Shown one piece after another: positions 59,001-64,000 of a stretch of 64,000 nt of DNA. Numbering within the stretch: the first letter of the stretch is position 1; each line of letters begins with the position of its first letter. The stretch lies in the NCBI RefSeq assembly GCF_041146795.1, contig NC_135173.1, positions 56,472,865 to 56,536,864 of the forward strand, read 5' to 3'. This DNA comes from Maylandia zebra (taxonomy: Eukaryota > Chordata > Actinopteri > Cichliformes > Cichlidae). The position numbers and the translations under genes were made by a program. Below the pieces are notes generated by a model that saw nothing but the letters and a program-made list of their open reading frames with translations, did no database searches and was not told the DNA's origin.

Positions 59001-60400
59001 TTATGAACATATTTCAAATGACAATTTATAGATGCTGATTGGCTGTCAGTGCTGCTGTGTAAGCTGTAAACCAGTAAACCAGTACTTGTAACCTGTTTGA
59101 GCATTATGCAGAAACGATACTTACCAAACAGAAAGTTCGTGCATAATATGACTCATCTTAAGGTATGCAGAGTGTCTATTGAAAGAATGTCTCTGACAAA
59201 ATGTACAGTTTTCACAATCTTCCCTTTGTATAAGCTGTAATAATATTTCACTCCCACTGACATCTGAGGATTTGATCCCCATAGTGCTTTGCTGAGATAA
59301 TGTACTTAACCTGGCACATCTCATGTAACTACTTCAGCCCTCTACTACTAATTCCTAGTGCATAGCCTAGTAGTGCATAAAAACTCAGAAACAGTATTTC
59401 CCAGAAATGTCACAATTTTCTCCATATTTCTGGTTAAAGGTTTGTATGACTTGCACACTGCTCATTTTAACTTTCCCAGTAACTATATTACATGGGCTCA
59501 GACTCCGAATGCTGACAAGTGAAGTGCCCATTTTAGTTTCCTGTAAGAAAAGTGTTAATGTTTCTGGTCTGCAGTTCCTTTGAAATCATTTCCTTTTAAC
59601 CCACAATTACTTTTCAGTACTTTTTCTTTTTTTCTTAGTTTTTCTTAATTTCTTTTTAAACAAAGCAGTCATTGTTCTCTACACATACTTTTTTCTTTAG
59701 AGTATTAGTTCTTTTCCCTCTTTGCTTTTTAAACATGAGTTATGTGTTAGAAAGTGTAGTTTCTTTGACTCATCCCTTATTCCCAGAAGAACTTAACTCA
59801 ATTCAAGCTGCTAAGGCTTTTGCACACAGAGGCAGTGGTAGTGTTCAGGAAAAGGTCACAGTAAAACCCTCAAATAGCACATGAAATTGTAGCCCCTCAC
59901 TTACCACATGTCTGAGAGGTGTCTGATTTCTACCAGGGCTGCGTTGCTCTGTTTTGAGCATAAAAGTTATACTAATGTTTATTTTGCACATCATGAAGAG
60001 CACACATGGTATGACAGATGAGGTCAGCTTAATTCAGATTCTAAAATATAAAAGAGGTTTTGTTTGTGCAGTGGTGATGCATCTTGGTCTTATTAGGTAC
60101 ACTGTTAAGTCAGCCAAAGAAACCCCTTGGCCCCTGTTCAAGGGGGTGAAGTCTTCTAATGGAAATAACTTTTAAGCCTCAGTGAATCATTTCTTAACAA
60201 GCCTCACAGTTCAGCCTCGAAGAAGAAGAAGTTTTACTTCTCAGATTTGCTGAGGTATTTTGATGAAATAGCATTACAAAATGCAAAAACAATGAAGTTA
60301 AAAACGTTAAAAGAGATTCCAATGATTTGAAAATAGTACACAGAACACTCTTTCTGTTTTAAAACAGAAATGTATTTATTTATTTTCGGAAAACAAGAGG
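56075..60400. other. gcnt4 3' flank, no further gene seen
   Basis: The gcnt4 3' UTR must begin at 56075; its end is not clear. Apart from the repeat at 56430, I see only AT-rich sequence and A-rich runs (57520-57550, 57788-57800). Open frames up to 147 codons have no domain, biased codons or splice context. Confidence 0.5.
56430..56510 (+). repeat. dispersed repeat fragment (SINE-tail type)
   Basis: A GGTAAATGGTAAATGGACTG head followed by ATATAGCGCTTTTCTACTCT and AGTACTCAAAGTGCTCTATA, a widespread teleost repeat end. It lies within the gcnt4 3' flank. Confidence 0.6.
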
Positions 60401-60404
60401 TTTC

Positions 60405-60635
60405 TATGAAGAGTGTCTGGCCTCTCCCTTAGAGATAGGATGAAGAGTTCAATCATTTATGAATGGCTCTGACCCAAGACAATTTGGAGAGATTATATTT
60501 CTTAAGGCTGGAATGAGAACGCCTTGGTGTTCCCTCAGATACACTAAAGCAGGTGATTGGGGAAAGGGAAGTCTGTGTTTTTCTGTGGTGGAAGCTGCCC
60601 TGGAAGAGCATAAATGGACAGATGGATTCGTTCAC
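60405..60635 (+). mobile_element. LINE 3'-end fragment
   Basis: CTCTCCCTTAGAGATAGGAT, GGAATGAGAACGCCTTGGTG, TTGGGGAAAGGGAAGTCTGT, GTGGAAGCTGCCCTGG and a GGACAGATGGATT terminus follow the order of the reverse-transcriptase C terminus and GGATGGAT-type 3' tail of a common teleost non-LTR retrotransposon. Heavily mutated. The 96-codon frame over it is not a gene. Confidence 0.55.
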
Positions 60636-61377
60636 TATGTTAGGACATGTGGGAACAAGGGCAAATCTTTCATGTCCTATTTCTCTGGAAAAGGCCCTTT
60701 GCTTGCTCAGCTACTTGCTAGTGGAGCCACAGGCTACAATGCCAAATAATACTTGCCTGTAATGTGCTTCACAGCATTGTCACAAGACATAATGTTCCCC
60801 TCTGTGATGTTTATGATGCACCTGAGCCTTATGAGGACCCAGAAAATCCTCCTGCAATCCCTCTGACTAGGGAGATGCAGCTGTTCAAAATTACTCTTAA
60901 GTGTTTTGTTCAACTAATCAAGTTGGTCCTATAAATTCAGCATTGGCACTGCTGGTGGGTGTCAGGAACCATTATGATGTATTTGTAGGACTGAGTCACA
61001 ATGGGCTGGGGTGTTAGGAGGACAGCAGAGTTAGTTAAATTCAGATGGAAGAAGGCCAAGTCAAGAAGGGACCATGCTGAAGCCAAAAACACTCAAACTG
61101 GTGACAAATCTTACCAGAGCACAGACTACAGAGATATGGTCCTTAATATTATTGGAGGTGCAAACTGACAAACTTTGCATGGGATTCAAAGTACTGTAAG
61201 GGATGCTGAGCCCACAAATGTAGAGAAAACTGATCCAGTTCTTTCTAATGAAGAGGACACACTTGTTCTTGTTGTGGACAGTGGATCAGCTCTAGTAGAA
61301 CCAGCATCTACTGCATCAGAAGGTATCAAATAAGGCTTAAAGAAGTCTTTGTCAAAGACAGATAATGATGATGATTA
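60636..61377 (+). pseudogene. coding-like decayed sequence, origin unknown
   Basis: Less AT-rich than its surroundings and rich in codon-like stretches in shifting frames, for instance one reading ...VPLCDVYDAPEPYEDPENPP... near 60801-60860 and one reading LVVDSGSALVEPAS near 61270-61310. Stops and shifts prevent a single frame. It may be the inside of a transposable element or a processed pseudogene. I cannot name the parent. Confidence 0.3.
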
Positions 61378-61387
61378 TGTTACATGG

Positions 61388-61725
61388 TGTCAGGCTGGCG
61401 TCTGGTTCCTGGTCCCCGCTTCGATCTCCACACCTGCTCATCATCACTCACCTGCTGCTCATCATTCATGATTGCTCCTGCCATTATTTAAGGCCACACT
61501 GGAGTGCTGGTTTTTGCTGGGTTGTTGTACTCACCTTGGTTAGTGTAGCGCCAACTCGCTTTGTGAATCATATCGTATCTCATTATGTTTCCTGGTTTTC
61601 CTAATGAACGTTTCTATTCTCTGTACTGACCCTTAGACACTGAGTGAGTGTGACTGAGTCACAGACTGTGTGAAGAGGAGTGTCCTGGACCTGCCCCTGG
61701 ATTTGTGTTAGAGTCCTGCCTGACA
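61388..61725 (+). mobile_element. candidate solo LTR
   Basis: Ends TGTCAGGC and GCCTGACA form a perfect 8-bp inverted repeat obeying the TG...CA rule over 338 bp. A TATTTAAGG promoter-like box is at about 61485. No clear target duplication is visible and no internal sequence is present, so a DNA-element remnant is an alternative. Confidence 0.4.
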
Positions 61726-61960
61726 TCTGTGACAACATAGTCTTTGAAATTGTGTAACTTATTTTTTAAAGAACACCTTCATATGCCATATTGTTTATAT
61801 TTATTAGTTGTTTAGTCAGTGGACTGAATGTTACACAGAAAGTTACCACCAGAGCTCTTCTTTGTAACACTTGAAATAAACACACTTAAAAGTACTGTGT
61901 GATTACTGTTCTAACTGTTCTCTGTAATATTTGAAAAAATGTTTCAGTATTTTAGACTTC

Positions 61961-62010
61961 TTTTTTTTCTTTTTTCCTTCTTTTTTTTTTTTTTCTTTTT
62001 TTTTTTTTTT
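61961..62010. repeat. polypyrimidine/T-rich run
   Basis: About 50 nt of T interrupted by single C residues. Confidence 0.85.
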
Positions 62011-64000
62011 GAATAATGAGGACAAAAGTAAGCCGGATTATGTGAGCCATTGAAAACCAAGGAAAAACCGAAAGCAGATGATTTTTATCTGCATTACACC
62101 TTTTAAACAACAGGGCCCTGAGGATTAGGATAGGCCAACAGTCCTTTTAGGCATTCTAGGTCACTGACTGGAGCACCAGTACAGAAGAGTTGAACAAGGC
62201 TTTGCTGTATAGTGTTCCAGGAAATGAAGTTATTCATGCCAGTCAGTTCAGTTAGTCGGTCAACCATTAAAGTTGGTTTGAGAGCAAGTGAACTTGATTT
62301 ATGGAATGTCTGATCCCAGGAGAAGGGTAGATCTTAGATTTGAACCTTTAGATTTGAACCTTAATTGCACACGCACACACCACTTGAAGAACCAAACAGA
62401 ACAACATAATCTGCAAAAAGCAAAGGTAAAATCCTGTAGCCACTAAAGTGGAGACCCTCACATCACTAGTACCGAAGTGTAGATTGTCCCGGGCTGAGAA
62501 GTGTGATACACCTATGGTTGCAGTACACCTTCTCCACACCCAAGGCACCGCCCAGATGTCCAGGCAACATTGCAGAGACAGGTCAGTCAGGACAACCCTA
62601 CAACATCCAGTCAGTGCAGTCAGTGCTATCAGTACCAGACTCATCATAGAAGGTGTGATTATAGGATTGAGGAGATAATCAAATCTGAATTTGACATTGG
62701 CTGCATCCCACCATCACTGTAAACAAGAAAGTCCTGGGTTCACATCCAGGCTACAATTTTTTATTGTGGACACATGCACACATGCTCTCCCTGTGCATTA
62801 ACTGGTGACCCTAATGTGGTCATGGATGGATGAATGGATGGACTGATGCTTGAATGGATTCCTTTTGGGGTTTTCTTTTTGTTTAGTTTTCTTTTCTTAT
62901 TTAAATAGGGTTGTAATGTTCTCAACTTAATAATAATAAAACTAATAAAACAAGTAAACATATAACATACATAATTTCCTAATCAAGTATTCTGATGAAC
63001 CTTTTGTTAAATATGTTTCTGCTTTGAGGTTTTGACTCCAGTTTACACAAGGCTGCATTAAAAGTTCACGAGGTGAGCAAAACTCTTTCGTTAAGTGAAA
63101 CTCTCGAATCTATTAGTGGAAAATATTTGCTCATGCGATCTACAAAAGCAGTTACTCAAGGTGTGGTTGTGTAAAAGCATTTGTAGAGCAGCCTTGTGAA
63201 GCAAAGTAGATGTCAGAGTACATTACAAGCCTATTTTAGACAGAAGGTTTCTAGTAGAGTTCATTAAGGGGCTATTTAAGAGGTCAGTAAGTTGACTTTA
63301 ATTGCAATTAAAAGGTTATTTGTCACAGAAAAAAAAGTACTATTTTCAAAACGTAGGTAAATTAATTTTTGTTTTGAAAGTTTGATTGTTTTGCAGCACA
63401 AATCTTTATATCATTGTGGAGGAGGACAAAAATACCACATTAAAGTGAAAAGTATCATAATAAGAGGCAAACTCACTGAGAATTATCTCTACTCTGCACT
63501 TCTCAGTAGTGCGGAACATTTAAGCTTATTGTTTTTGTCATAACGGCTGCAAATGTACTTTTTTGGTTCACTCACATGAGATGCAGAAGGCTGTTTTCAC
63601 TGACTAAATCTTTGTAAACCCCCCCAGTACAACACCTGCCCAGTATCAAACAGCAATGAGGCTTTTGCAAATGAACATTGACTGGCATCACTTATTCCTC
63701 AGCTTATCATCGTAATCGCCAGCTCAGTGTTTATATTACTGGATTTTACTAGAGTAGCTTTACACGATTAACAGTTAAAATAATCCTTGTTTATTTCACG
63801 TACTGGTCTTTGGTGCAGCCTGCCATGTCATACTTTGTCTGAAACAAGCTGTTTTAGTTTCCTTCCCTTGCCCAAGAAAATGTATTACTATTATTATTTA
63901 TTTATTATCCACTCTTCATCACAAGGATGACTAAACATATAAGCATTACTTCATTATTATGTCCTCATTAAGGACAGAGTTGTTGACTCTTCACTGAGGT
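62011..64000. other. intergenic to window end
   Basis: No gene seen. A diverged copy of the repeat at 49052 (opposite orientation) sits at about 62725-62850 with GTCCTGGGTTCACATCCAGG and a (GGAT)n end. A segment at 62380-62560 looks slightly coding-like but is not identifiable. Confidence 0.45.

Noticed and set aside
60459..60749. 96-codon frame as a new gene
   Set aside because: The underlying DNA follows the landmark order of a LINE 3' end and its GGATGGAT-type tail.

Overview
This window is nuclear DNA of a ray-finned fish. Long AT-rich introns, GT-AG splice sites, tRNA-derived SINEs, Tc1-like and hAT relics and several dispersed repeats that I recognise as typical of spiny-rayed fish point to a percomorph, perhaps a cichlid (the family-level call is inference). 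Three vertebrate genes can be built exon by exon: cert1 (ceramide transfer protein, plus strand, 16 coding exons, 603 residues), hmgcr (HMG-CoA reductase, minus strand, 19 coding exons, 871 residues) and gcnt4 (core 2 beta-1,6-GlcNAc transferase, plus strand, one coding exon, 430 residues).

Layout. 1-2790: the 3' half of a decayed gammaretrovirus-like provirus (RNase H end, integrase, env, polypurine tract, 3' LTR). 2990-5300: a repeat mosaic with a GC-rich block and a 262-bp-spaced direct repeat. 5300-17800: intergenic, with two SINE copies, a few dispersed repeats and microsatellites, and no exons that I can see. 17845-38130: cert1 with promoter, uORF, large early introns carrying a Tc1-like relic and a hAT relic, and a compact 3' half. 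38635-47830: hmgcr, tail to tail with cert1, with a short SINE-bearing gap between them. 48048-49504: a Tc1-like element carrying a nested younger repeat, just upstream of the hmgcr promoter. 50038-51210: a second, internally deleted Tc1-like element with TA target duplications. 52700-56074: gcnt4. 56075-64000: mostly unannotatable sequence, with a LINE 3' fragment, a candidate solo LTR and small repeats.

The gene order and orientations match, in mirror image, the human 5q13 block GCNT4-(ANKRD31)-HMGCR-CERT1, except that I find no ANKRD31 between hmgcr and gcnt4 and no POLK next to cert1. hmgcr makes mevalonate for sterols in the ER membrane, cert1 moves ceramide from ER to Golgi for sphingomyelin synthesis, and gcnt4 branches mucin-type O-glycans in the Golgi. 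The first two are linked by ER/Golgi lipid homeostasis, but nothing in the sequence shows co-regulation.
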